Notes under the pieces: generated by a model
The model's database searches: none
What the model was told of the DNA's origin: nothing
Seen by the model: only the letters and a program-made list of their open reading frames with translations
Shown here: positions 17,323 to 25,855 of the stretch, piece by piece
Numbering within the stretch: position 1 is the first letter of the stretch
How the letters are laid out: every line of letters starts with the position of its first letter
Program-made: the position numbers and the translations under genes
From: Corynebacterium jeikeium
GTDB taxonomy: Bacteria; Actinomycetota; Actinomycetes; Mycobacteriales; Mycobacteriaceae
Length of the DNA stretch: 64,000 bases
Assembly: GCF_000738265.1 (NCBI RefSeq)
Contig: NZ_JFCQ01000001.1
Span: 1 to 64,000 of the forward strand
Reading direction: 5' to 3'

Positions 17323-17348
17323 CCCGCCCTGCACCGGCGCAGGTCGGG
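17323..17348 (+). terminator. Hairpin after glgP
   Basis: CCCGCCCTGC (17323-17332) pairs with GCAGGTCGGG (17339-17348) around a 6-base loop, directly after the glgP stop. No T-run follows, so it would be a weak intrinsic terminator at best; it may only protect the 3' end. Confidence 0.45.
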
Positions 17349-17433
17349 GCGTCAAAAAAGGGTGTAAAAGAGGGGCGTTAAGAAACCGTAAAGAGTCATT
17401 AGCGCGGGGCACCACCGGTGTTGTTATATCTAC

Positions 17434-17520
17434 ATGCTTTTTGACTTTTTAATGGTTGCAGTAACCTGCGCGCTGTTCGGCGCAATGGGTGCCGCCTTGA
17501 AGGCGGTGGACAAGCTATGA
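17434..17520 (+). CDS. Small membrane peptide upstream of kdpF
   Basis: This 28-codon frame reads MLFDFLMVAVTCALFGAMG and then a short polar tail ending in VDKL. It could form one membrane helix. Its TGA overlaps the kdpF ATG in ATGA, so it appears to be the first cistron of the kdp operon, translationally coupled to kdpF. The TTATAT-like element just before its ATG suggests a very short leader. It may be a second accessory subunit like KdpF or a regulatory upstream ORF. It is too short for a homology claim. Confidence 0.6.
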   Translation: MLFDFLMVAVTCALFGAMGAALKAVDKL

Positions 17521-17609
17521 GCTGGGAACTGATTGTCGGTGGGATCCTGGGGATCCTGGCCATCATCTACCTGTTGGTTGCCCTGTTGAACCCGGAGAAG
17601 TTCTCATGA
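17517..17609 (+). CDS. kdpF: Potassium-transporting ATPase small subunit KdpF
   Basis: This 30-residue single-helix peptide (MSWELIVGGILGILAIIYLL then a short tail) matches KdpF in size and pattern, including the NPEKF-type ending. KdpF stabilises the KdpFABC complex in the membrane. It overlaps the upstream small ORF by four bases (ATGA) and the kdpA start by four bases, so it is translationally coupled on both sides. Confidence 0.88.
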   Translation: MSWELIVGGILGILAIIYLLVALLNPEKFS

Positions 17610-19258
17610 GCGGGGCCATCACAGGGTGGATCCCTGTCATGACGGTCATCATTGCCCTCGCGGCCTTCTACGTGCCGCTGGGCAACTACATGGCCGCCAC
17701 GTTCACATCCAAGAAGCACAATGCCTTCGAACGTGGCTTCTATCGCCTGATCGGCGTAAACCCCGACGGCCAGCAAAAGTGGACTCGCTACTGCGCAAGC
17801 CTGCTGGCGTTTTCCGCCATCAGTGTCGTGTTCGTTTACCTGCTGCAGCGCGTGCAGCAGGCGCTGCCCCTGAACCACGGCAAGGAGCCCGTGCACTGGG
17901 ACCAGGCGTGGAACACCGCCGTATCCTTCACGACTAACACCAACTGGCAGTCCTACTCCGGTGAGACGGCCATGACCATCCTCACCCAGATGGCGGGCCT
18001 GGCAGTGCAGAACTTCGTGTCCGCCGCGGTGGGCATCACCGTGGCCATCGCGCTGATCCGCGGCCTGGCCAACCGTATGGGCAACGGCCAAATCGGCAAC
18101 TTCTGGGTCGACCTGACCCGCGCGGTCTTCCGCATCCTGCTGCCGATGGCAATCATCGGTGCGATCCTGCTGATTTCCCAGGGTGCGATCCAGAACTTCC
18201 ACGCTCCGACCACTGTGGAGACGATCACGGGTGGCCAGCAAACCATTCCGGGCGGTGCAGTGGCCTCGCAGGAAGTCATCAAGGAGCTGGGCACCAACGG
18301 CGGTGGCTACTTCAACGCCAACTCCGCCCACCCGTTTGAGAACCCGAACGCATGGACCAACATGCTGGAGATCTTCCTCATCCTGGTGATCCCGGTTAGC
18401 CTGACCCGCACCTTCGGCAAGATGGTGAACGACACCCGTCAGGGTTGGGCAGTTCTGGCCGCCATGGCCGTGCTGTACTTCGCCTCCCTGGCAGTCGTGA
18501 TGTCCAGCGAAACCTCCCTGGCTGCCTTCCAGGGCGGTGGCATGGAGGGCAAGGAGTACCGCCTGGGCGTGCTTCCTTCCTCTTTCTTCGCCGTCACCAC
18601 GACAATGACGTCGACGGGTGCGGTGGACTCTTTCCACTCCAGCTACCACCCGTTGGCAGGCGGCATGCTGATCCTGGACATGATGCTGGGCGAGATCTCC
18701 CCTGGTGGCGTGGGCACCGGCCTGTACGGCATGCTCATGATCGCCCTGCTCAGCGTGTTCGTCGCGGGCCTGATGGTCGGCCGTACCCCGGAGTACCTCG
18801 GCAAGCGCATCGGCGTTTCCGAAATCACGAAGGTCAGCCTGTACATCCTGGTCATGCCGACGTTGGTGCTGGCAGGCGTGGGTATTTCCACCATGCTTCC
18901 CGATACCCGCGACTCGGTATCGGCCGACGGCCCGCACGGCTTTAGCGACATTGTGTACGCCTACACCTCGGCCTCCAACAACAATGGTTCCGCGTTCGCC
19001 GGCTTCGGTGCAGATACCCCGTGGTTCAACATCACCCTGGGTCTGTGCATGTTGCTGGGCCGCTTCCTGCCGATCGTCTTCGCGCTGGCACTGGCCGGCG
19101 ACTTCGCTAAGCAAAAGCCGGCTGCCGAAAACGCCGGTACTCTACCCACCCACCGCCCGCAGTTCGTGGGAGTGATGGTCGGTATCGCCATCATCGTTGG
19201 CGCGCTGACCTTCCTGCCCACCCTGGTCCTCGGCCCGTTGACGGAGGCTCTGTCATGA
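17606..19258 (+). CDS. kdpA: Potassium-transporting ATPase subunit A
   Basis: KdpA is the K+-selective channel-like subunit of the Kdp P-type ATPase. The 550-residue polytopic protein has the four-fold filter loops of the superfamily. [32 protein letters not shown] (in part) and MTSTGAVDS are visible selectivity regions. It starts inside the end of kdpF and its stop overlaps kdpB by four bases. High-affinity K+ uptake at low K+ or osmotic stress is the known role of the complex. Confidence 0.97.
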   Translation: MSGAITGWIPVMTVIIALAAFYVPLGNYMAATFTSKKHNAFERGFYRLIGVNPDGQQKWTRYCASLLAFSAISVVFVYLLQRVQQALPLNHGKEPVHWDQAWNTAVSFTTNTNWQSYSGETAMTILTQMAGLAVQNFVSAAVGITVAIALIRGLANRMGNGQIGNFWVDLTRAVFRILLPMAIIGAILLISQGAIQNFHAPTTVETITGGQQTIPGGAVASQEVIKELGTNGGGYFNANSAHPFENPNAWTNMLEIFLILVIPVSLTRTFGKMVNDTRQGWAVLAAMAVLYFASLAVVMSSETSLAAFQGGGMEGKEYRLGVLPSSFFAVTTTMTSTGAVDSFHSSYHPLAGGMLILDMMLGEISPGGVGTGLYGMLMIALLSVFVAGLMVGRTPEYLGKRIGVSEITKVSLYILVMPTLVLAGVGISTMLPDTRDSVSADGPHGFSDIVYAYTSASNNNGSAFAGFGADTPWFNITLGLCMLLGRFLPIVFALALAGDFAKQKPAAENAGTLPTHRPQFVGVMVGIAIIVGALTFLPTLVLGPLTEALS

Positions 19259-21471
19259 CAACCCTAAATGCTCCTTCGCGCACTGAAGCGAAGCGTGCGA
19301 CGGCTCCGGCCACGCACGACAAGAAGAAAAACGAGGGCGCTTTTTCCGCAGCCCAGTTGAAGCAGGCTCTGCCACTGGCGCTAAAGAAGATGGATCCGCG
19401 CCTGCTGTACAAAACGCCAGTGATGTTCCTGGTGGAGGTCGGCGCGCTATTCACCTTTGTGTTGGCGATCGCGCATCCTTCCCTGTTCACCTGGTCCATC
19501 ACGGTATGGCTGTGGCTGACCGTTCTGTTTGCCACCCTGGCCGAATCTGTGGCCGAGGGGCGCGGTAAGGCGCAGGCGGACGCCCTGCGTGCCACCCGCA
19601 CCCAGTCGAACGCCCTGAAGTTCACCGGTTCCGACGTGAACGATCCCCACCTGGCACCGGCGCTGGAAAACTCCGGCGCGGGCATGCAGGAGGTCACCGA
19701 GGAGGTCTCCAGCGAGTCCCTGCTGCCGGGCGATATCGTGCTGGTCAGCGCCGGTAACGTGATCCCCGCCGACGGCGACGTCATCATGGGCGCCGCCAGC
19801 GTGGACGAGTCCGCCGTCACCGGCGAATCCGCACCCGTCATCCGCGAATCTGGCGGTGACCGCTCCGCCGTAACGGGTGGTACCCGCGTGCTCTCTGATG
19901 CGATTGCTATCCGCGTGACCAGCAAGCCGGGCGAGTCCTTTATGGACCGCATGATCGGCCTGGTCGAGGGCGCGGAGCGCAAGAAGACCCCGAACGAATT
20001 GGCCCTGGGCACCCTGCTGATCGTGCTGACGATCATCTTCATGATCGTGGTGCTGGCTCTTGCCCCGATGGCTGCGTTCAACGGTGCCGAGCAGTCCCCG
20101 GTCGTACTGGTCGCCCTGCTTGTCTGTTTGATCCCCACCACCATCGGCGCGCTTCTGTCCGCCATTGGCATCGCGGGCATGGACCGCCTGGTGCAGCACA
20201 ACGTCCTGGCCATGTCCGGCCGCGCCGTCGAGGCCGCGGGTGACGTAGCCACCCTGCTGCTGGACAAGACGGGCACCATCACCATCGGTGACCGCCAGGC
20301 CAGCGAGTTCGTAGCCATGGAGGGCATCAACCAGGAAGAACTCATCTACGCCTGCCAGCTATCTTCCCTGGCCGACGAGACCCCGGAGGGCCGCTCCATT
20401 GTGCAGCTCGCCGAGAAGCAGTCCGGCCTGGCCATCCCGGAAGAGACCTTCCGCAACGCAGAGTTCATCCCCTTCACCGCGCAGACCCGTATGAGTGGCA
20501 TCCAGCTGCCCGCCGGCGCCGGAGAGCACACGGAGTGGTCCACAGGCCACCAAGCCGCGCACCGCAAGATCGTCAAGGGCGCAGCCTCCGAAGTTGCGAA
20601 GCTCGTGACGAACCTCGGCGGAGACGTCCCGACGTCCATCACCGACGTGGTCAACGACATCTCCAACAGTGGTGGCACCGCACTGGTCGTGGCAGAAATC
20701 GCCCTGGACTCCCAGGGTGAAGACGTCACCGGCCGAGTATTGGGCGTCATCCACCTCAAAGACGTAGTCAAGCCGGGCATGACAGAGCGCTTCGAGCAGC
20801 TACGCAAGATGGGCATCCGCACCGTCATGGTCACCGGCGATAACGCCCTGACCGCGAAAGCCATCGCTGCCGAGGCGGGCGTGGACGACGTCCTCGCGGA
20901 GGCAACCCCGGAGCAGAAACTGAAGCTCATCCGCAAGGAACAGGCCAAGGGCCGTCTCGTGGCCATGACTGGCGACGGTACCAACGATGCTCCCGCCCTG
21001 GCCCAGGCCGACGTGGGCGTGGCGATGAACACCGGCACCACCGCGGCCAAGGAGGCCGGCAACATGGTGGATCTGGATTCCGACCCGACCAAGCTCATCG
21101 ACGTCGTGGCCATTGGTAAGCAGTTGCTGATCACCCGCGGTGCGCTGACCACCTTCAGCATCGCCAACGATATTGCGAAATACTTCGCCATCATCCCCGC
21201 GATGTTCGTGGTGGCCTTCCCGGGCCTGTCCGCGCTGAACATCATGCGCCTGCACTCCCCCGAGTCGGCGATCCTGTCCGCCGTGATCTTCAACGCGCTG
21301 GTCATTATCGCGCTGATCCCGCTGGCTCTGAAGGGTGTGAAGTACCGCGCGGGTTCGGCGGCCTCGCTGCTGTCGCGCAACCTGACCATCTTCGGTTTGG
21401 GCGGCGTGATCGTACCGTTCATCGGCATCAAGATCATCGACCTGATTATCTCCGGAATCTTCGGGATCTAA
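19255..21471 (+). CDS. kdpB: Potassium-transporting ATPase ATP-binding subunit B
   Basis: KdpB is the catalytic P-type ATPase subunit. The 738-residue protein has the actuator-loop motif VTGESAPV, the phosphorylation site LLDKTGTIT (Asp near residue 336), and the hinge motif [12 protein letters not shown]. Its membrane helices sit at the N-terminus, centre and C-terminus. It has a 35-residue N-terminal polar extension rich in Lys and Ala. A short insert with [12 protein letters not shown] lies in the nucleotide-binding domain. It overlaps kdpA and is followed by kdpC after 53 bases. Confidence 0.97.
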   Translation: MTTLNAPSRTEAKRATAPATHDKKKNEGAFSAAQLKQALPLALKKMDPRLLYKTPVMFLVEVGALFTFVLAIAHPSLFTWSITVWLWLTVLFATLAESVAEGRGKAQADALRATRTQSNALKFTGSDVNDPHLAPALENSGAGMQEVTEEVSSESLLPGDIVLVSAGNVIPADGDVIMGAASVDESAVTGESAPVIRESGGDRSAVTGGTRVLSDAIAIRVTSKPGESFMDRMIGLVEGAERKKTPNELALGTLLIVLTIIFMIVVLALAPMAAFNGAEQSPVVLVALLVCLIPTTIGALLSAIGIAGMDRLVQHNVLAMSGRAVEAAGDVATLLLDKTGTITIGDRQASEFVAMEGINQEELIYACQLSSLADETPEGRSIVQLAEKQSGLAIPEETFRNAEFIPFTAQTRMSGIQLPAGAGEHTEWSTGHQAAHRKIVKGAASEVAKLVTNLGGDVPTSITDVVNDISNSGGTALVVAEIALDSQGEDVTGRVLGVIHLKDVVKPGMTERFEQLRKMGIRTVMVTGDNALTAKAIAAEAGVDDVLAEATPEQKLKLIRKEQAKGRLVAMTGDGTNDAPALAQADVGVAMNTGTTAAKEAGNMVDLDSDPTKLIDVVAIGKQLLITRGALTTFSIANDIAKYFAIIPAMFVVAFPGLSALNIMRLHSPESAILSAVIFNALVIIALIPLALKGVKYRAGSAASLLSRNLTIFGLGGVIVPFIGIKIIDLIISGIFGI

Positions 21472-21524
21472 CACTCTTGGGCTGGCATTTACCGGCCCTT
21501 TTTGAAAGGAAACACAAGAGAACA

Positions 21525-22118
21525 ATGGCACGCGCAACATCTAACAACGGCTTGCGTCTGGCCTCCACCACGGTGCGCATTTTCTTCCTGCTGACGTTAA
21601 TCCTGGGCATCATCTACCCAGCGTTCATGGTCGGCGTGGGACGGATCATGCCCGCCAAGGCAGACGGATCGATGATCACCAATGCTGAGGGCCAGCCCGC
21701 CGGTTCCTCCCTGATCGCCCAGGAAGTCACGAAGCCGGGCTTCTTCTACCCTCGCCCTTCTGCTGCTGGGGATGCTGGTTATGACGCCATGTCGTCCTCC
21801 GCCACCAACCTGTCCCCCTACAGCAAGGAGTATCAGGAGGCCATCGCCTCCAAGCGCGATGAGGTTGCCAAGCGCGAGGGGGTCTCTCCCGACGAGGTTC
21901 CGGTGGACGCCGTGACGTCCTCCGGTTCCGGCCTGGATCCGCACATCTCCACCGCGTATGCGAAGCTGCAGGCTCCGCGTGTGGCGAAGGAGCGCAACCT
22001 GGACCAGCAGAAAGTGGAGCAGCTGGTATCGGAAGCCACCGAGGGCAACTACACCGGTAGTGCCGACGGGGCGCCGGTGAACGTGGTGAAGCTGAACAAG
22101 GCGCTGAGTGAGCTGTAA
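21525..22118 (+). CDS. kdpC: Potassium-transporting ATPase subunit C
   Basis: KdpC is the single-span accessory subunit that raises nucleotide affinity of KdpB. The 197-residue protein has an N-terminal membrane helix (about 15-35) and the family stretches FYPRPSAAG, SSATNLSPYS, VTSSGSGLDPHIS and APRVAKERN. The start is ATG at 21525 after GAAAGGAAAC; the longer frame starting at 21477 has no ribosome site. It is fourth in the kdpFABC cluster. Confidence 0.96.
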   Translation: MARATSNNGLRLASTTVRIFFLLTLILGIIYPAFMVGVGRIMPAKADGSMITNAEGQPAGSSLIAQEVTKPGFFYPRPSAAGDAGYDAMSSSATNLSPYSKEYQEAIASKRDEVAKREGVSPDEVPVDAVTSSGSGLDPHISTAYAKLQAPRVAKERNLDQQKVEQLVSEATEGNYTGSADGAPVNVVKLNKALSEL

Positions 22119-22284
22119 TGGGCGAGCGGTAACAGGCGAGCTGTAGCGAGGCTGTAGCGGGCGCGGACACGTGCCCGCAAAACCCAGGCGCGGTCGGCCT
22201 CAAGGTGTAAAACAGGCACTAGCGCCCGGACGCGTGGCGTCCAAAAATTTCAGCGCAAGATAAACAACAGGAGTAACAACAACA

Positions 22285-25017
22285 ATGACTAAGCGTGGCA
22301 CGCTGAAGGTGTACCTCGGCTTCGCCCCTGGCGTGGGCAAGACGTGTGCCATGCTTAGCGAAGCGCACGACCTGTACGACCGCGGGCGGGACGTGCTGAT
22401 CGGCATCGTGGAGGATCACGGCCGCGAGCGCACCCGGAAGCTCACCGAGGGGCTGCCGATCCTCCCGCGCAAGTCGGTTCCCCACCGCGGCGGCCACTAC
22501 GAGGAGCTGGATCTGGAGGCGGCGCTCGAGACGCACCCGGAGATCATCCTGGTCGACGAGTTGGCGCACACCGTGGTGGGCGAGCACAACGCGGATAGCA
22601 GCCGCCCGGCCGAGGCAGCCAAGCGCTGGCACGACGTGTACGCGCTGCTTGATGCCGGTATCGACGTCATCTCCACGATGAACATCCAACACCTGGAATC
22701 CCTCAACGACGTGGTCTCGGCCGTCACCGGTACGCGCCAGCTAGAGACGGTGCCGGACCAGGTTCTTCGGGACGCCGACGAGATCGAGCTGGTGGACCTT
22801 TCCCCCGACGCGCTACGCATCCGCCTGGCCCGCGGAGAGGTCTACCGCCAGCAGCAGGCCGAAACCGCGCTGAATAACTACTTCCGGGTTGGCAACCTCA
22901 CGGCTTTGCGCGAGTTGAGTCTGTTGTGGCTGGCCGACAAGGTCGACGAGGGTCTGGCGAAGTACCGCGAAGACAAGAAGATTGAGGAGAACTGGCCGAC
23001 CCGCGAGCGCGTGGTGGTGGCCGTGCGCGGCGATGAGGTATCCGAGGCGTTGATCCGCCGCGGGGCTCGCATCACCCAGCGCGTGGCCGGGCGTGAGATG
23101 CTCGTGGTGTATGTCTCCGGCGCCGACGAAGCGCTGGGGGTTGATCTCCCCCAACGGCTACGGCGCCTACAGGAACTCACCGAATCCCTCGACGGCCAGT
23201 GGCGCGTGATCGAAGGCGACGACATCGCCAATACCCTGCTAGAGTTCGCGCGGACCGTCAACGCCTCGCAGTTAGTGATCGGCCTGGGCACGCGCATGAG
23301 CCGACTGTTCAGCTCCACTGCCCACAAGATCATCGACGGTTCCGGACGAATCGACGTGCACATCGTCTCTACGTCCAGCGCATCTTCGGACAACGGTTCC
23401 ACGAGGATGTCCCAGCGGGTGCTGCGGAAGGCATCCCAGTTCATGGGGCTCACGCGGGATCGCAGGACGGGGCTGGATACCTCGAAGCAACTCAGCCCCG
23501 CGCGCCGCTGGATCGGCTGGTTGCTGGCAGTGCCAGGGCCGATCCTCTTGACGCTCCTCGTGCTGCCGTTTTTCAGCGAAGACGGTGCCCTGGGTTCCAT
23601 TCTTCTGGGGTATTTGACGATCGCGGTTTTCGCCGCCCTGGCCGGTGGCTTCGGCCCGGCTATCGTGGCGGTGATCATCGGCTCGGTTTTGGCCAACTGG
23701 TTCTTTACGCACCCCTATCACACCCTCACGGTGACCGAGCCGGCGAACCTGGTGCAGATTGCCCTGTTCTTTGTTATTTCTGCCGCGGTGGCGGTGGTTG
23801 TGGATATTGCAGAAAGGCGCCGTGCCATCGCAAACCGGCGCCTCGGTCAGGCCGTTGTGCTCTCTGACCTCGCCCGCGGTGCGCTAGACGAGGGCGACGA
23901 CATCCGCAGTCTGCTGGAGCGCCTGCGGGAAACCTTCAGCCTGGAGCGGGTGGACCTGCAGCAGTATTCGAAGGAACGCAAAAAGTGGGTCACGATGGAA
24001 ACCACCGATCCAGGTGGCATCGGGGTGCCGTGGCCCAGCAAGAAGGCGCCGTCGCATGTCGGCGCTGGTGATGGCATGCGTTTCGTCCTCGACGGGCGGG
24101 ATCTGTCCCCTTCCGAGGATGCGATGATCGAAGCTCACGGAGCTCGCATCACCGCGATTTACGACCGCGAGGAGATCGATGCGATGCGCCGGGCGACGGC
24201 CGCCCTGGAGGCCGGCAACCGCGTGGGCACCGCGCTGCTCACCGCCGTATCCCACGACCTGCGCACTCCCCTGGCTGGTATCAAGGCCGCGGTTAGTGCT
24301 CTGAACATGGACGACATGGAGTTGGATGAGGAATCCCGCTCGCTGCTGATGGAAACCATCGAGTCCAGCACCGATCGGCTGGAGACCGTCATCGGCAACC
24401 TGCTGGACATGAGCCGCGTGAATTCCAACACCGTCGCCGTACACCGCGCCAAGGTGCACTACAGCACCGTGGTCGAAGCTGTTTTGGCGGAGCTGCCCGA
24501 GGCTACACATCACGTCGATTCTTTTATTGACGCCACCGTTCCGCCCGTGTTAGGCGATGCCGGTCTAGTGCAACGCATCATCGCGAACATTGTGATTAAT
24601 GCCCGCACCTACGCACCGAATTCCCGGATCGAGCTGCACGCTCAGCAGGTTGCAGCGGGCTCCGACGATCTGGCGGGTACCGACGATCTGGCGGGTGCAG
24701 ACGATCAGCCTGGCGCAGAAGCAGGCGCCGTGGAGCTTGCAATTGTCGACCACGGTCCGGGCTTCCCCTCGGAGCACCTAGCGGACGTGTTCACCCCCTT
24801 CCAGCGCCTCGGCGACCAGTCGGCCAACCAGAACGGGCTGGGGTTGGGTTTGGCTGTGGCCCATGGCTTTGCCGAAGCCATGAACGGAACCCTCGAAGCC
24901 CGCAACACCCCAGGTGGAGGCGCCACCCTGGTTCTTTCCCTGCCAACAGCAACGGGGGAACTGGAAGACGGTGAAGAGCGTGGCGTCCAGAAGAAAGTAC
25001 AAGGAGAAGCGCCATGA
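22285..25017 (+). CDS. kdpD: Osmosensitive K+ channel sensor histidine kinase
   Basis: KdpD senses K+ limitation and phosphorylates KdpE. The 910-residue protein has the KdpD domain with Walker A GFAPGVGKT (12-20), a USP-like domain (about 235-360), four membrane helices (about 410-510), a GAF-like segment, and a kinase core with SHDLRTPLAG (His near 656) and GLGLGLAVAHGF. Between the N and G1 boxes (about 791-813) it carries an Asp/Ala/Gly repeat not expected in the HATPase fold; the DNA shows 18-base units. The start has AACAGGAG upstream. A 166-base gap separates it from kdpC, and its stop overlaps kdpE by four bases. Confidence 0.95.
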   Translation: MTKRGTLKVYLGFAPGVGKTCAMLSEAHDLYDRGRDVLIGIVEDHGRERTRKLTEGLPILPRKSVPHRGGHYEELDLEAALETHPEIILVDELAHTVVGEHNADSSRPAEAAKRWHDVYALLDAGIDVISTMNIQHLESLNDVVSAVTGTRQLETVPDQVLRDADEIELVDLSPDALRIRLARGEVYRQQQAETALNNYFRVGNLTALRELSLLWLADKVDEGLAKYREDKKIEENWPTRERVVVAVRGDEVSEALIRRGARITQRVAGREMLVVYVSGADEALGVDLPQRLRRLQELTESLDGQWRVIEGDDIANTLLEFARTVNASQLVIGLGTRMSRLFSSTAHKIIDGSGRIDVHIVSTSSASSDNGSTRMSQRVLRKASQFMGLTRDRRTGLDTSKQLSPARRWIGWLLAVPGPILLTLLVLPFFSEDGALGSILLGYLTIAVFAALAGGFGPAIVAVIIGSVLANWFFTHPYHTLTVTEPANLVQIALFFVISAAVAVVVDIAERRRAIANRRLGQAVVLSDLARGALDEGDDIRSLLERLRETFSLERVDLQQYSKERKKWVTMETTDPGGIGVPWPSKKAPSHVGAGDGMRFVLDGRDLSPSEDAMIEAHGARITAIYDREEIDAMRRATAALEAGNRVGTALLTAVSHDLRTPLAGIKAAVSALNMDDMELDEESRSLLMETIESSTDRLETVIGNLLDMSRVNSNTVAVHRAKVHYSTVVEAVLAELPEATHHVDSFIDATVPPVLGDAGLVQRIIANIVINARTYAPNSRIELHAQQVAAGSDDLAGTDDLAGADDQPGAEAGAVELAIVDHGPGFPSEHLADVFTPFQRLGDQSANQNGLGLGLAVAHGFAEAMNGTLEARNTPGGGATLVLSLPTATGELEDGEERGVQKKVQGEAP

Positions 25018-25706
25018 GTGGCGAAAAGATTTTGATGGTCGAAGACGACGTGGCGCTGGCTAACGCGGTGCTGGTGACTCTGCGGGCGCGCGGCTACGAC
25101 GTGCAAGTGGCGATGACGGCGACGAAGGCGATTCAGGTGGCCTCGAAGTGGCACCCGCAGGCGGTGCTGCTGGATCTGGGGCTGCCCGATCTGAGTGGCC
25201 TGGAAGTGCTGCGCGCGCTGCGGAATTGGACGGATATTCCGGTGCTGGTGGTTTCCGCACGTCACGACGAATCGGGCAAGATCAACGCACTGGATGAGGG
25301 CGCGGACGACTACGTGACCAAGCCATTTTCTGTCGGCGAGCTGCTGGCCCGGCTGCGCGCGGCGCTGCGTAGGGCGCCCGGCGCGCCGATTCCGGAGGAG
25401 CCCGTGGTGGAGACCTCTGACGGGCGCGTGGTGTTTGATCTGCCGAACCAGCGGGTGACCGTCGACGGGCAGGACGTGCACCTGACCCCGCGCGAATGGG
25501 GCATTGCCGAGCACATGATCCGCCACCGGGGAACGCTGGTGACGAAGGTCGAGTTGCTGCAGGCGGTGTGGGGGCAGGCCTACAAGAAGGAGACTAATTA
25601 CCTGCGGGTCTATATCTCTCAGTTGAGATCGAAGCTGGAGGTCGATCCGAGTAACCCGCAGTACTTCACGACCGAGACGGGCATTGGCTATCGCCTGGTG
25701 CTGTGA
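25014..25706 (+). CDS. kdpE: KDP operon response regulator
   Basis: This 230-residue OmpR-family regulator has a receiver domain with acidic pair ED at 10-11, phosphoacceptor Asp in VLLDLGLPDLSG, and Lys in TKPFSVGELL. A winged-helix DNA-binding domain ends in TETGIGYRLVL. It overlaps kdpD by four bases and is expected to activate kdpFABC. The target site would lie upstream of 17434; I could not define it. Confidence 0.95.
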   Translation: MSGEKILMVEDDVALANAVLVTLRARGYDVQVAMTATKAIQVASKWHPQAVLLDLGLPDLSGLEVLRALRNWTDIPVLVVSARHDESGKINALDEGADDYVTKPFSVGELLARLRAALRRAPGAPIPEEPVVETSDGRVVFDLPNQRVTVDGQDVHLTPREWGIAEHMIRHRGTLVTKVELLQAVWGQAYKKETNYLRVYISQLRSKLEVDPSNPQYFTTETGIGYRLVL

Positions 25707-25855
25707 CGGGGTGCCGCCGGCGCCGGCGAAGGGTCAACCAACACCGCGAATGAGTTCACCTGGTGGCCATGTTGCCTTAAACCTGGCGCAAAAAAGAGGT
25801 GGAAATATGTGTCTGGTTTTATTCATAATTCGCACATAGAGAGGCGCGGCTCTTC

